Assembly: GCA_016617785.1 (NCBI GenBank)
Contig: JADILM010000002.1
Coordinates: forward strand, 2,286,156-2,350,155
Direction of reading: 5' to 3'
Length of the DNA: 64,000 nt
Origin: Sporobolomyces roseus
Lineage: Eukaryota > Basidiomycota > Microbotryomycetes > Sporidiobolales > Sporidiobolaceae
Shown in pieces: positions 20,442-31,674 of the stretch. The notes under the pieces were generated by a model. The model did not search any database. It saw nothing but the letters and a program-made list of their open reading frames with translations, and was not told the origin of the DNA. The first letter of the stretch is position 1. Each line of letters opens with the position of its first letter. The translations under genes were made by a program, and so were the position numbers.

Positions 20442-22788
20442 ATGACTCAAGTGAGTTCTCATTCCCCTCTCCTCTCGCTCATCTCGTTTATTGATCCAAC
20501 TCTCCAATCTCTTCCAGGATGTATTGCCTCTCTTGAGGCCCTCCTTACCCCTCTTGATCATAGATACTATCCTTTCTCATCTCACTCATCCCTCTCCAGC
20601 TCGACGTCGCTCCACCATGCTCCTCTTCTTTCTTTCACTTCCCACCTTCATTCTCATCCTCCATTCCTTCTCCTCCCCCTCTTCTCCTTCAGTACCCCCT
20701 TCCCACCCAAGAGATACTTATGAAGCCACCTCAGCTTCCTACATCCCACTCCCTCCCACTCCCAAACAACTCGCGAATCACGCCCGCCTAACCTCCCTAA
20801 TTCACTCTCGACGAAACTCTTCGATCCCCTCTCAACCCTACACCCAACATGCACTCAAGCACAACAATCACAAGAGTGGAACATCGGTGACTGCTGTCTT
20901 GTTGAACTGGAAGCGATTGAAAGGGGTACAATTGAACGTAGAATGGTTGAGTACGAAACCTTTCGTGAGGGAAATCATAGTTTGGAATAATTTTCAAGGC
21001 TACGACTTGACTCATCGTGTACGTCTCTCTCTCTCGTACTCAGTCGGAGGCTCAAACTGACGAGCAAGAAGAGGTACAGGATTTCAATTTGTCCTCTCCT
21101 TCTTCAGGGCTCTCTCCTCCTGTATTGAGAATCTTTAATTCACCTTCCAACACTCACGATCTCTCTAAACACCTAGCATGTTCACTCGCCTCGAACCCAC
21201 ATTGTTATTTTCAGGACGACGATTGGTTCAACCCTTACCTCGATACCATGTTTACTAAATATTTGGAATGTTGTTCTGGAGGAAGAGATGGGGAAGGAAG
21301 TGGAGCGAGGATCGTCACGGGTACGATACCTTGGATTGCTTGGGAACAGAGGAAGTGGAGAGTTGAGAATCAACGTACGCTCTCAATCTCTACTCAGACT
21401 CTGTTTGAAGATTGGGCTTCTGAGAGCAGCGATTGACATTGTACAGGCATCAATCTTCATACTGGTTTCACCTGGCTAGGTACAGGTTCTTTTTTCCCTC
21501 GACGTTTCAGCTCGAATTTTCTACAACAACAATCCTATCTCTCTCAACTCTCTCTCGTACACCCATCCCTCGATTTGATACTCCATGAATCGGAAACCCT
21601 CGTATCAGATATGTTCTTCTCGATTTGGACAAACACGTATCCAGAACAATGGAGTGTTGAATTGGTCGAGATCGATGTAGAGGGTGGAGAAGTCGGTTGG
21701 AGCAAGACGGAGGGAAGAGATCAGTGGAAAATCGTTTATGAGAATCTCGTATGTCTGCCGATTCCCCATCGTTGACTTGAGCTAATGGGAAATTGGAGGA
21801 CCACAGTTGAAAGCTCATCGAATCTTGACCGTCGCTCTCCTCAATTCTCCCGATTCTCCCACCTCGCCTTTTCCCTCAATCTCAGCAGATACACTCTTCC
21901 CAGAAAGTCATTCCCGAGCTCCTTGTTCAAACGATCAGTGTTTATTCATTACGAACCTGAGCCCCTTTCCATCACCTACCGAAATCGACCCAATCTTCAA
22001 AGACGCCAGCAACTCTCAACAAAGGAGTGGTTGGCTAGGAGGGAAGAAGAAGGAGAAGGGATTGAAAGGATTATCAGGTGGATTCGACCCTTACAAGATC
22101 ACTCATTTGAAGGAATACGAACAACTCTGGTCCCTACTCCCAGCGCCTCCCTCGTCCCCCTCAGCACCCACACCTGCCTCCTCATTTCCCTCAGTCGAAG
22201 CTTTCCTCTCCTCCTCATGGCATCACTCAGTCGATTCCCTCGCATCAACCTGTTTCACCTCCCACCGCCCTCTCCAACCTCTAGACTATTTCGGGCTGAC
22301 ATTCTTGCGGGGTAGAGTAGTGAGGAGGGTCGAGATTGAGGGCGAGGGATTAGGGGGTGTTGTGAGTTGGGATGAGGAGGATGAGGTATTAGAGAGAGGG
22401 GAGGAAGGGTGGGTTGTAATGACCGAGAGATGGAATGGTGGTGGTGGTTGGGTACGTCACATAAACTTCTTGCACTCTCGCGAAAAGACACCCGCTAACG
22501 CATGAGACCGGGGAATAGGAACCACGACAACTCTCATCTCCTTCGAAGATAGCTCGGCTCGCAGAGGGTAGGGAGAAAGTAACGTTCGAGTTGGTACCCA
22601 TTGAGACTCCTACGACTTATACGGATGATCCAGCGCGAGGGAATTATGAGGTTTGGGAGGAAGAGGAAGTGAGGGTTGGGAGGATTAAACTGGTTAGGAT
22701 TGGAAAAGGGGTGGTAGGGAAGTGGACGGGGAGGAAGGTGGAGAGGTTGAGCGTTTGTGGATGGAACGTGGACGGATGGGAGTTATAG
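20442..22788 (+). CDS. GT64-like (exostosin-type) glycosyltransferase, type II membrane protein
   Basis: Exon 1 encodes only MTQ, then an intron leads to DVLPLLRPSLPL. One hydrophobic helix (RRSTMLLFFLSLPTFILILH) at residues about 33-52 suggests a Golgi type II protein. The catalytic region resembles the GT64/exostosin pattern: SVTAVLLNWKRLKG, FVREIIVWNN, an acidic DDD metal site in HCYFQDDDWFNP, then INLHTGFTWLGTGSFFPRRF and SDMFFSIWTNTYPEQW. The C-terminal 300 residues are poorly conserved, with Ser/Pro-rich loops. About six exons, all in consistent phase; stop at 22788. The nucleotide-sugar donor and acceptor are unknown, and the family placement is by recalled motif similarity only. Confidence 0.78.
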
Positions 22789-23246
22789 AGTAGAACGAAG
22801 GAAGGGCAGCGAGAAGGAAATAGACATTGGTGAGGAGAGTCGTCGAGTCAGTTTTAGTGGTTCGTTTGTTTGGTCCTCTCGTCAGTCGTCAGGTTGGATT
22901 TTACGTTATCAGTACACAGTAGTGCTTTGTTGTCGTTTTTACCTGTCATTTTCATCAGTTTTTTTTTTTTGATTTTTTCGCAACTTGTGACTTCGACCCT
23001 TCTTTTCTCCTTCGCTGCTTCCCTCCCCGATTTGATGCGCCTCGGTCAATACGATCGAGCTATTCAAGTTGGAATTTGCAAGAGTTTGAAAGAGTGGTTC
23101 TGCGATTTCTTTCACCGCTTTTCTGCCACTTCGGCGAGCTGCGAAGTCAAAATTGGGATCGACGAGTCGTCCTCTTTCTTTCCTCCACTTTCAACTTTCT
23201 CAACTCTCCTCTCCTTTTACTCCCACCGCAGACCATCTAGATCAAT
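22789..23246. other. Intergenic region before the GPI protein gene
   Basis: 458 bp, with a run of ten or more T residues near 22961 and a pyrimidine-rich stretch before the next start. No gene seen. Confidence 0.4.
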
Positions 23247-24458
23247 ATGCGTCAATCGATTACTACTTTCGCCCTCATCGCCGGAAGTGCAGCCACTCTT
23301 TCCTCAGCCCAATCTCTCGGCGGGTCCTTGGGAGGCATCTCTTCAGACTGTCAACAAGCTGCTCTTACTTTACTAGGTAGCGAGTTTGCTCAGTGTTCTC
23401 AATTGAGCGGTTTATTGGGAGTAGCAACTGCTTCAGGTTCAATTGTCGATCCTAGTCAGTTCATTCCCTCTCACTTTCAGATGAGATGCAAGTACTGATG
23501 TAGCTCCTTACTCTATATCCTCTACTCTCCGTCATCCCCCTTCTCCGTTCTCTGCTCGCCACGCGGTTTCTTCACGAATCATCACTCAACTCGGTCAAAC
23601 TCCCCCTTTTGTTCACCCCACTCTCGCATGAACCTCGACGGAATCTCCTACTCACTCCCCTCCCTGCTCCCTACGACGCTTCTTGCACTCGATCCTTTCA
23701 ACGCTTTCACCCCCCGAATGAATAGTCAATACTTGGCTCGGAAGTTTATGCACCCAAGGCAACTGCACTGATTCTGCTATTGCCAACGCTACGAGTGTCA
23801 TCGATGGTGGTTGCTCGTCGGATTTGAGTGAAGGAAACGTTATCGTCGTGAGTTTTTCGTTTTGAGTCGCATTCTATCTGAAAACAGAAGCTGAATGCGG
23901 AACTCTTCATGCTCAGGAAACCATTCGATCTGCCGTGTCGAATTTCAACGCAGATAAGCAAGCGATCTGCCTCGAGTCGACTTCGAACAACACCTACTGT
24001 TTGACCAAGTATGTTGATTTCTCGTTTCCTTCGCTCCTTCTCTAGCTCACACTAGTCTTCTCAGCCTCCTCGAATCCGTCTCGAACGCATCCGGTCAATC
24101 ACTCGACATCTCTTCCCTCGCAACTCTCAACATCACTGCCCTCACCTCGATTCCCGCCTCAACGATCTGTACCTCCTGCAATTCTGGACTCCTCTACAAA
24201 TTCCAACAAGCCGGATCTCTCAACCAATCCGAGATTACCCAGGCCCAACAATACTGTGGAAGCAACGATTTCGGAACGACCCTTCCCCAAGGAGTCGCAG
24301 TTGCTGGTTCATCCAACTCGTCAACTGGTGGAAACTCGGCCAACGGAAACGGATCGAGTGGATCTTCGACTGGTGGAACCAACGGTGCGGGCACGATCAA
24401 GGGATTGACTGTTGGATTTGCGGGAGTCCTTGTGGGCGCTATCGCTCTTCTCGCTTAA
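23247..24458 (+). CDS. Secreted GPI-anchored cysteine-containing protein
   Basis: The N-terminus MRQSITTFALIAGSAATLSS is a signal peptide. The mature part has spaced cysteines (SSDCQQAAL, FAQCSQLSG, GSLCTQGNCTDS, GGCSSDLSEG, AICLEST, TYCLTN, STICTSCNSG, QQYCGSND) and many N-glycosylation sites. A Ser/Gly/Asn-rich linker precedes a C-terminal hydrophobic tail (IKGLTVGFAGVLVGAIALLA), the signature of GPI anchoring. Exon 1 ends at about 23453 and is joined to NTWLGSLCTQGNC after an intron of about 270 nt, long for this window, so an extra small exon there is possible. It resembles fungal cell-surface proteins of unknown function. The stop is TAA at 24456. Confidence 0.8.
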
Positions 24459-25074
24459 ATTTCCTTTCTCCGCCTCTCTTCCCCTTACTCCTCTTCTCCT
24501 CTTTCTCTACCTATATATCATTGATGCCTTATGACTTACGACTGAACGACTGAACGACGGATGATGAATGAAAGGAGGAGGAGGAGGAGGATATCATATT
24601 CGAAAATAAAGGACACTGGTTTTTTCTCTCTTGCTTATATCGAATACGAAATATCATCTTGCTGTTATGCATCTGGTTCCTCGCTTGTCCTGTCTCATGC
24701 CTTTGAGAGGGTTGAGAAAACGAGTACTTGTCTGCGAAAATTACGAGATTTCGCTCTTCGATTTGGACGCTTCACCTTCAACTCTGCTCTCGGCTTCAGA
24801 TCAGCTCGAACAAATCATAAGTCACTGGAAGTCAATCAGCAGGGCTGCCAGCGCCTGAATCAGTTCGAATTACCTCGACGAACTCTCATCAGATTGAATT
24901 GAGACTCAGTCAAATCAGCTCGAATAGCTACGCCTGCACCCCGACAATACTCTTGTAGGTACTTTGTATGATCTCGAACCCGATTACCAGCTCGCTGACC
25001 GTTCAACGCCTTGTGATAGCCTCGAATCTTCCTTCCACTTTTTCCCTTCCCTAACCACCGATTCAGCTCTCGCC
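24459..25074. other. 3' flank of the GPI gene and 5' leader of F-box-like copy 4
   Basis: From about 24720 to 24960 the sequence repeats the leader found before the other copies (GATCAGCTCGAAC..., later TCAGCTCGAATAGCT). A leader intron about 24957-25020 ends in GTGATAG just before the conserved CCTCGAATCTTCC. A short run of GGA repeats lies at 24575-24590. Confidence 0.5.
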
Positions 25075-26276
25075 ATGCAGCCAACTACTCTCTCTACCAT
25101 TTCTACTATCCCTAATCTCCCCACCGAACTCATCGATCAGATTTCACGAGAAGGAGACTTTTCGAAACTGGACCTGGTTCGATTCTGCCTCGTCTCGCGT
25201 CAGTTCCTTGCCCCTTCCCGCGCCAGCCTTTACAAGGTGCTCGAAATGTTCTTCAGCGAAGTCAGTGAGGAGATATCCTACTCCCGTATCGGTAGACCAG
25301 CCAGTTCCGTTGTGCCTTCGAAGCAAACCGCTCTTCTCCTTCGAACTCTCGAGGACAGCTCCATTTTGCGTCAAGTACCTCTATCGCTTTACTTCCTAGA
25401 TGCTCAATACACTGTATCCCAACCAGTACCGTCGTCGAAAACCCGAGTTCAAGTCATGGAGGATGTTCTCTCTTTGACTGCGAACGTTCAAAAAGTCAGC
25501 CTCGGGCTTCGCTTCTCGAATTCAGTACATCACGTCTCAGAGTGCGTATACGTTCCTCTCTATCAGCCACCGACCCACGCTAACGTCTTGGGTGATTGAG
25601 GCTCAGACATTCGAAAATGCGCAACATCAAGATGCTCAGGACAACAGGAAATGTAGATGCCGACCTTCTACGCCAGCTCATCCCGTCAGAGAGACCACTA
25701 CTATCAACCCTAGAAGTCCTCGACTGCCAACAAAGGAGTATCTCGAGTCTCGTTTCGTTCTCGCACGCACTCCGAGTTTTACGACTTCCTTGCGACGCAC
25801 TTCCCATCGACTTCTCCCTTCTCCCAAGCCTCGTTCACCTGTACTTCATCTCTTTCACCTGCAGTGCTGGGAGCGTTCAGCCCCCAGACCTCTCGACGCT
25901 TCTTCACCTTCAGACTATTTACATCGAACCCGGAAGTCCTTGGTGGCACAACGACGAAGAAACTTGCGACGCGGTTCTTTCCAACATGCCGCCTCACAAG
26001 ATATGTCTCGCCTTCCCAAGTACTGTACCTTACGAGGTACTTTATCGTCGGCTCACCCAAGCAACACCGATCCTCCTAAATCAGATCCGTCTTTCTCCCG
26101 CTCGGCAACCAGTCTGGTTTGGTCAATCAAGCCTGACGCTTCTCAGAGCAAGCTGTGCCCGAGCTGAGATCAGGATCTCTTTCGATTTGCCTGCCGAAAT
26201 CGACATCTTCCGTAAGTTCCCCTTCTCCTCATTCTGCTAATTCTCGCTGACATGCTGGATCTAAGCAGGCTTCTAA
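25075..26276 (+). CDS. F-box-like/LRR-like family protein, copy 4
   Basis: Exons 25075-25541, 25601-26211 and 26269-26276 give 361 residues. The F-box-like segment (LPTELIDQISREGDFSKLDL, CLVSRQFLAPSRASLYKVLE) and LRR-like segments (MRNIKMLRTTG, LLSTLEVLDCQ, LLPSLVHLYFIS, LLHLQTIYIEP) are as in the other copies. The middle 59-nt intron (donor GTGCGT, acceptor ATTGAG) joins ...VSE to LRHSKMRN in phase 2. Without it the frame ends at a TGA at 25597. The last intron leaves an 8-base exon ending TAA. The sequence inside the middle intron resembles coding sequence of copies 2 and 3. The alternative is a frameshifted pseudogene; the identical intron length in copy 5 argues against that. Confidence 0.68.
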
Positions 26277-27137
26277 CTTTTCACGTTCCCGCTTCCACCA
26301 CCTTGCTGTACCTTTGCTTCCCCTTCCTTCCTCTTCCTCTCGACTTGGCTCGGCTCTCTCGCAATCCCGAAACTCGATTTTTCCCTTCTCGAATATCTCG
26401 CTCGACCTAGCTTCTCCGCTTGATCACCTAATCTCCCTCCCGTCTATATTCTAGAAGTCAACGATAAGCTCCCTCTCCGTGATGAACGAAACAAACGATA
26501 GCGTATAGTGCAACAAAGTTTGGATGAAACGAAATGAAGTGGAATTCCTGTCCCGCTTTTCTCTGTTCCTGTCCTCTTCGATCTCACTGTCGATGAGATG
26601 AGTCGTGTTGAGGATGATTCATTGAGAGGAGACTGCGCCTTGATCGGGATCCTCGAAGGTCATCTTGCAAATCTCGAGAGAGACTTTTTCTCAAAACATG
26701 CTCGATTCTTCGTTCAGGATTAATCGTGGTCGAGTCCTGCGACTTGAAAGAGACAGCTTCATCGAAGAACAGCACATTTGAGCGACTTCTCTGCGAAAAT
26801 TCACGAGATTCAATTGCTCTTCGACCTCAACGCTTCACCGACACCCCTACTTTCGCCTTCGGATCAGCTCGAATTGCTCACAAAGCAACTAGAAGTCACC
26901 CAGCAAGTCTCTCGGTAGCTCAATCAGTGCGAAGTACCTTAACGAACTCGACTCATCAACTTCGATTCGGAACTCGTTTTGGAACAGCTCGAATAGCCAA
27001 GTCGCGGTCTGAGAACACTGCTGTAAGTGTCCTCAGTGGTCTCACAGCTTCTCTGCTAGCTCGCTTATTTTCCAACGCCTTGTTGTAGCCTTGAATCTTC
27101 CTCCTCATTTCTCCCTTCCCTTACCACCACTTCAGCG
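26277..27137. other. 3' flank of copy 4 and 5' leader of copy 5
   Basis: Bases about 26490-26550 resemble the 3' flanks of copies 2 and 3 (AACGATAGCG..., TTTGGATGAAACGAA). Bases about 26770-27020 repeat the 5' leader, with a leader intron (GTAAGT near 27023 to TTGTAG at 27088) just before CCTTGAATCTTCC. The flanks were duplicated together with the gene. Confidence 0.5.
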
Positions 27138-28348
27138 ATGCAGCCACCTACTCCCTCTACTATCCCTTACTTCGCCCCTTCCCTCCCTCTCGAACTCATC
27201 GAACAGATCATGCAAGAAGCGAACTTTTCGAAATCAGACCTCATTCGATGCTGCCTCATCTCCCGACAATTCCTCAATCCAGCTCGCAAACTACTCTACA
27301 GACAGCTCGAGATGCGCTTCAGCGAAGTCAGTCAGGAGGAGCTATCCGACCTCCGTATCGGTAGACCAGCCGATTTTGTTCTTCCATCAAGACGAACCAC
27401 TCTTCTCCTCCGATCCCTCGAGGATAGCTCTATTCTGCGTCAACTCCCTCTATCGCTTCACTTCCTAGATGTTCAGTGCACTGTGTCTCTACCAGTATCA
27501 TCGTCAAGGACCCGAGGCCAAGTCATGGAGGACGTTCTCACTTGGACTTCGAACGTTACAAAAGTCAAACTCGGATCTCGCTTCTCGAATTCAGTACTTC
27601 ACGTCAAAGTGTACTTATAGCTCACTCTCTATCAGTGAGCGACCCACGCTGACCTGTTGGGTGATTGAGGCTCAGACATTCGAAAATGCGCAACATCAAG
27701 ATGCTCGGAACAACAGGAGTGGTCCATTCCGACACTTTAGGCGACCTCATCCCGACAGAGGGACCACTACTTCCTAACCTGGAAGTGCTCGACTGCCAAC
27801 AACAGAGAAACGCGAGTCTCCTTTCGTTCTCGCACGCACTCCGGGTTTTACGACTTCCTTGCGACGCCCTTCCCATCGACTTCTCCCTTCTCCCCAGCCT
27901 CGTTCACCTGTACTTCATGGGGTTCAACTATGGAAGTGGCAGCACTCAGCCTCCTGACCTCTCAACGCTTCTCAACCTTCAAACTCTTTACATTGAACCC
28001 AGAGGTTGGTGGTGGTGCAGCGAAGAAGAAACTTGCGACTTACTTCTTTCCAAGCTACCGCTCCACAAGATATGTCTCGCCTTTCCGAGCTTCTTTCCTT
28101 GCGATGTGCTCTATCGTCGACTCATCCAAGCAACACCAATCCTCCTCAATCAAATTCGTCTTCGTCCAGCTTATCAGCCAGCCTGGTTTGCTCAATCAAC
28201 CCTCACACCTCTCAGAGACAGCTGTCGCCGAGCTAAGATCAGAATCTCATTCGATTTGGCTGACGAGATCGACACCTTCCGTAAGTTCCCTATCCTTTCG
28301 GTCTGCTCTTCCACGCTGACTGCGTGACTTTGTGGAGTAGATTTGTGA
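27138..28348 (+). CDS. F-box-like/LRR-like family protein, copy 5
   Basis: Exons 27138-27610, 27670-28280 and 28341-28348 give 363 residues. It is the closest visible relative of truncated copy 1 (shared MQPxTPST, EQIMQEANFSK, CLISRQFLNPARKLLYR). The F-box-like part is at residues about 18-60 and the LRR-like part from about 160 on (MRNIKMLGTTG, LLPNLEVLDCQQ, LLPSLVHLYFMG, LLNLQTLYIEP). The middle intron is 59 nt, the same length and position as in copy 4, but the donor is a weaker GTACTT. Exon 2 is 611 nt in both copies. Unspliced, the frame stops at 27618-27620. Its role as a ubiquitin-ligase adaptor is inference. Confidence 0.68.
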
Positions 28349-28822
28349 TCTCTTCCATACTCCGTCAATTCCGATCACGATTTCTCAATCTCTCCCGCTT
28401 TCCCCCTATCGGTGCTCGACACTTCCCTAACCTCGCCTAATTTTCCCCTCCGAAAACACACTTCATCCTTCTAGCTTCTTCTCGCTTTACCCTCAACCTC
28501 TCAGGCACTCCAGTAGATACGAATGCACTCTCTCACCAAACGAAGAACACACGATATTACTGAAACCGAATTGTAATTCACGACTTTGCTTTTCTGTCAA
28601 TAACTTTACAAAGAGAACTTTGTCTACAGACACGGATGAGAGCCAGATAGCTTCAGATTGCACGAGACTGAAGCTGCTCCCCTTAGCGATTCACTTCTTC
28701 GCAGGCTTGATGCAGATCGCTTTGTGACTTTTCCAGTCTCGACGTTGACACGCTTGCGAGCAGTATAGCTGACTGAGGCAAGCGGCACCTAGTCGATTCA
28801 ATCGTGCGGACGCTCGGATCAG
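28349..28822. other. Intergenic region after F-box-like copy 5
   Basis: 474 bp with the convergent 3' ends of copy 5 and the next minus-strand gene. No supported gene seen. Confidence 0.35.
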
Positions 28823-30138
28823 CTAGTGATCGCTATCATAGAGACCGTTGAGCTCACAAGCTTTGAGTTGACCCGTTCTGAATTCTCCAAGACAAGAGGG
28901 ACATTGGCGGGAGACAGGAGTTGTGTAGTATTTACTAGCTGACTCGCTTGAGTACACTTGAGACGGTAAGGTCGTTCCGTCGGGAAGAAGAACTTTCTCT
29001 ACCGCCCAATGATCGAGTGGTTCGTCGGTGAGTGATTTGACGGTGGCTTCAATTCGGCGGTACTCGTCAGAGGTGAAGCAGGGAGTAATGTCGTAGCGAG
29101 TCATGGCGACAATGGGAGGATCGGAAGGCCAAGGTTGGGTGCGTTTGCGAAGATGATTCATATCGAAAAGTGTTGATGCGACTTTCGGGGAAGAACGAGT
29201 AACGTAGCTTGCGACAGCCCTGTGAATTGTTGCAATCTGGAAACGTCAATATGGCGAGACTATCATGGCGAGCGGAGGTTTCGTTCCCAGAAAATTCGAC
29301 TCACCATTTCGGACTTGCGTTGGGAAGAGTTTCGACAAGAGCGAGGAAGCGGTTGACGCGACGACTAAGGATGAGCTCTACATCTCTGTGAGCTCGAGAG
29401 AACTGCAGAGATCAGCTACAGCGAAACTCGACCTGGTTTGTTGCGAACTCACTTTTCGAAGGAAGAATGTTTCGAGTCTGTAATGAGGGTCAGAGGGTCA
29501 GTCACCTCAGTATGCCGACGTGAGGAGAACGAAGGAATGCTCACCGGCTAAACGGAAACTCTCGCAGAACACGATCAAGTACTTTCGATGAGTGTTCTCG
29601 TCGCGGAATACTATGTCTCCCCATTCTCCAACTATTTCAGCTTGTCCCTTGAACGGCTGCTCGGACGCTGTCAGTTCTTTAAATGGCGATAGAGACAACG
29701 AGACTTTCCTCACCTCCCAATGACACAAGATAGGTTTGAAATCGGTCATGTCCATGAAAATATTCGTTGCCGCTGCTTCATCAACTTGATTGATCACTCC
29801 CTCCATCAACTTGATGTGTTCCAGATCAAGTCCTCGAGTCGCTTTCTCCCAATGATTGTGTAAATCTCCCGCATCCAATCCGTGCAAACTGAGAATCAAG
29901 AAACTCGCCGCACGTCAGCTTCTTCCGTATGGTGAGAGATGTTCGGCGAATTGGTGACTCACCTAGTATGTATCAGCTTGCGGATAGCTACCGTCTCGTC
30001 GTATCGTAAGAGAGCTTCTTGTCGCTTGGTCGCCTTTTTCGAAAGTTCGGTTGCCTCGTTCTCCTTCGGTTGATATTGCGACGAGGATGAGGAGATCGGC
30101 AGCAGCTTACTAGGTGCAGAAGACAAAGCTGAGCTCAT
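28823..30138 (-). CDS. Hypothetical protein, function not recognised (exon structure uncertain)
   Basis: The ATG at 30138 begins MSSALSSAPSKLLPISSSSS, then a charged helical part (KKATKRQEALLRYDETVAIR). An intron leads to SLHGLDAGDLHNHWEKATRG, VINQVDEAAATNIFMDMTD, and EIVGEWGDIVFRDENTHRKY. Two further exons fit in phase (SKHSSFEK, then DVELILSRRVNRFLALVETL). The remaining part to 28823 (VAMTRYDITPCFTSDEYR, QCPSCLGEFRTGQLKAC) is open, but I could not join it in phase, so the 3' end may belong to a separate small gene or the true last exon may end earlier, at about 29067. The CPSC pair and later Cys look like half a metal site. I recognise no family. Confidence 0.45.
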
Positions 30139-30556
30139 GGAAGGCTGTTTCGAGAGTCGAGAAGTGAAGAGTAGAGAGGCAAGAAGCGAATCTATTCCCC
30201 GAAGAAAAGTCGACTCAAATTGTCCGCGGTACTCCGAGCTACCTCGACGACGTTGTCAGAAAGAGCGATCAGCAGAGCAGCGGGATGAACCAGAAGAGAG
30301 GCAAATCCCAAGCTGGAATGACTTGAAAGCGAAACCGCACGAGCGCGATGAGGGTGGATACTCTCACCAGTCGATTATGCCATTGACGGGGCCATCGACC
30401 GCAGTCCCCAGCTTTCGACGTGTATCGTACAGTCGAGTCGGAGCCGAGCGAGAGAGCTTCTTGCAGAGCAAGCCACCAATCGAATCCAACTGCGACGACC
30501 TCTCACTCAACGATTCGCTGTATCCCGTAACTTCGTAGTCAGTACCGTCGCATTGA
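30139..30556. other. Intergenic region with an unsupported 133-codon plus-strand frame
   Basis: A plus-strand frame at 30137-30538 is open, but it overlaps the start of the minus-strand gene by two bases, is rich in Arg/Glu/Ser, and resembles no known protein. I treat it as chance. Confidence 0.3.
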
Positions 30557-31284
30557 TCACTTCCAATAGTTTACTTCTTCTCCCTCTCCCTCTCCATCTC
30601 CCTTCCCGGAATTGACTTTCGAATGTAATCCTCCCAATCCCCCCATTCCACCGAACCCTTCTCCCATCATCTGTAGCGCCTTGAATGCCTCTTTCGGATC
30701 CACCTCAATTCCAGCTCCTCGTAGTGATGCCATTAACCGTTCGGCAGCTTCTCGTAGTTCGGGATCTCGAGCGAGGGTGTACATCATCGAGAGGGAAGGT
30801 TTGTCTCCTGCTTGAAGGTTGACTCCGGTCTTCTTTTTAGTGAGTTTAGCCATGTCTGCGATAGGGGAAGGAGGAGTATCAGCGTCATCTATTCGAGGGG
30901 GAGAAGGGAGATTACGAAGAGAGCTGGAGAGAGGTGAAAACTCACTCTCTATGCTTTCCATCACTTCAGGATGTTGCATAACACGATCAAACAGCGGTGC
31001 ATGTTCTTGCTAACCACGTCGTGAATAGAGAGCTGAGGTTAGCTTGATCAATTTCAATGATGATGAAATCGATTGTTAGAGAAACTCACCTGGAATTGAC
31101 TGGGACCATCTTCGAATGGGTTACCAGATCCAGCTTCTTTTGCCCAGCTTGTAGGAGTGTAAGTGAAAGTTCTGACGTTTGAAATGGGGAAACGAGTTGA
31201 GGGAGTCCAGGAGGAAGAAGTGGCGGAAGGGCGAGCTGTGGAGCGGAGGAGGGAGGTGCGGACTAGTCGTGAGGTGAATTGCAT
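30557..31284 (-). CDS. Conserved-looking small protein with probable mitochondrial targeting sequence
   Basis: Start ATG at 31284. The N-terminus MQFTSRLVRTSLLRSTARPS is basic, rich in Ser/Thr/Arg and lacks acidic residues, a typical mitochondrial presequence. Three exons: the first to 31090, a second with QEHAPLFDRVMQHPEVMESI, and a third, joined by a 90-nt intron, with NMAKLTKKKTGVNLQAGD, MMYTLARDPELREAAERLM, GIEVDPKEAFKALQMMG and a Gly-rich tail. The total is about 175 residues. Without the second intron the frame also stays open, so an isoform with about 30 extra residues is possible. I recognise no domain; a matrix-located function is inference from the presequence. Confidence 0.6.
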
Positions 31285-31674
31285 GATTGGACGGATAGGT
31301 TTGTGTAATGATCGGGTGAGGTGAGGAGGAAAAGAAGTTTCGCTGCTCTTTGCCGCCAAACTTCGACGCTTCGTAACTCTCGAAATGTGATCGATACTCT
31401 CGTTCATAACGCCCTATACACCCGAAAATGCCTCAGAGAGCCCCGAGAGGCAACGTCGAATGGAAAATGTAAACGAAAGCAAGGCAAAACGATTGATTGC
31501 GAAACAAGCAAGACTAGTAGACAATGGAGAAAGGAGCGCAAAACGAATGAAGAGGTATGCAGCACGAAAGGGAGAAGAGAAGAGTCAAGTGATGAAGAGG
31601 GAAAAGGGGAATCAAGGGTATAGCACTGAACAAGGAGACAAGTCAGTTGAAACGAACGAACGAACGTTTTTCAT
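31285..31674. other. Intergenic region between the mitochondrial-type gene and CDC20
   Basis: 390 bp with the promoter of the minus-strand gene ending at 31284 and the CDC20 3' flank. Purine-rich open frames on the plus strand look like chance. Confidence 0.35.

Noticed and set aside
26726..27088. 120-codon frame before F-box-like copy 5 as a separate gene
   Set aside because: It lies in the leader repeated before all five copies and its frame is not preserved in the other leaders.
30137..30538. 133-codon plus-strand open frame as a gene
   Set aside because: Overlaps the start of the minus-strand gene, has no recognisable features or introns, and its composition is that of antisense promoter sequence.
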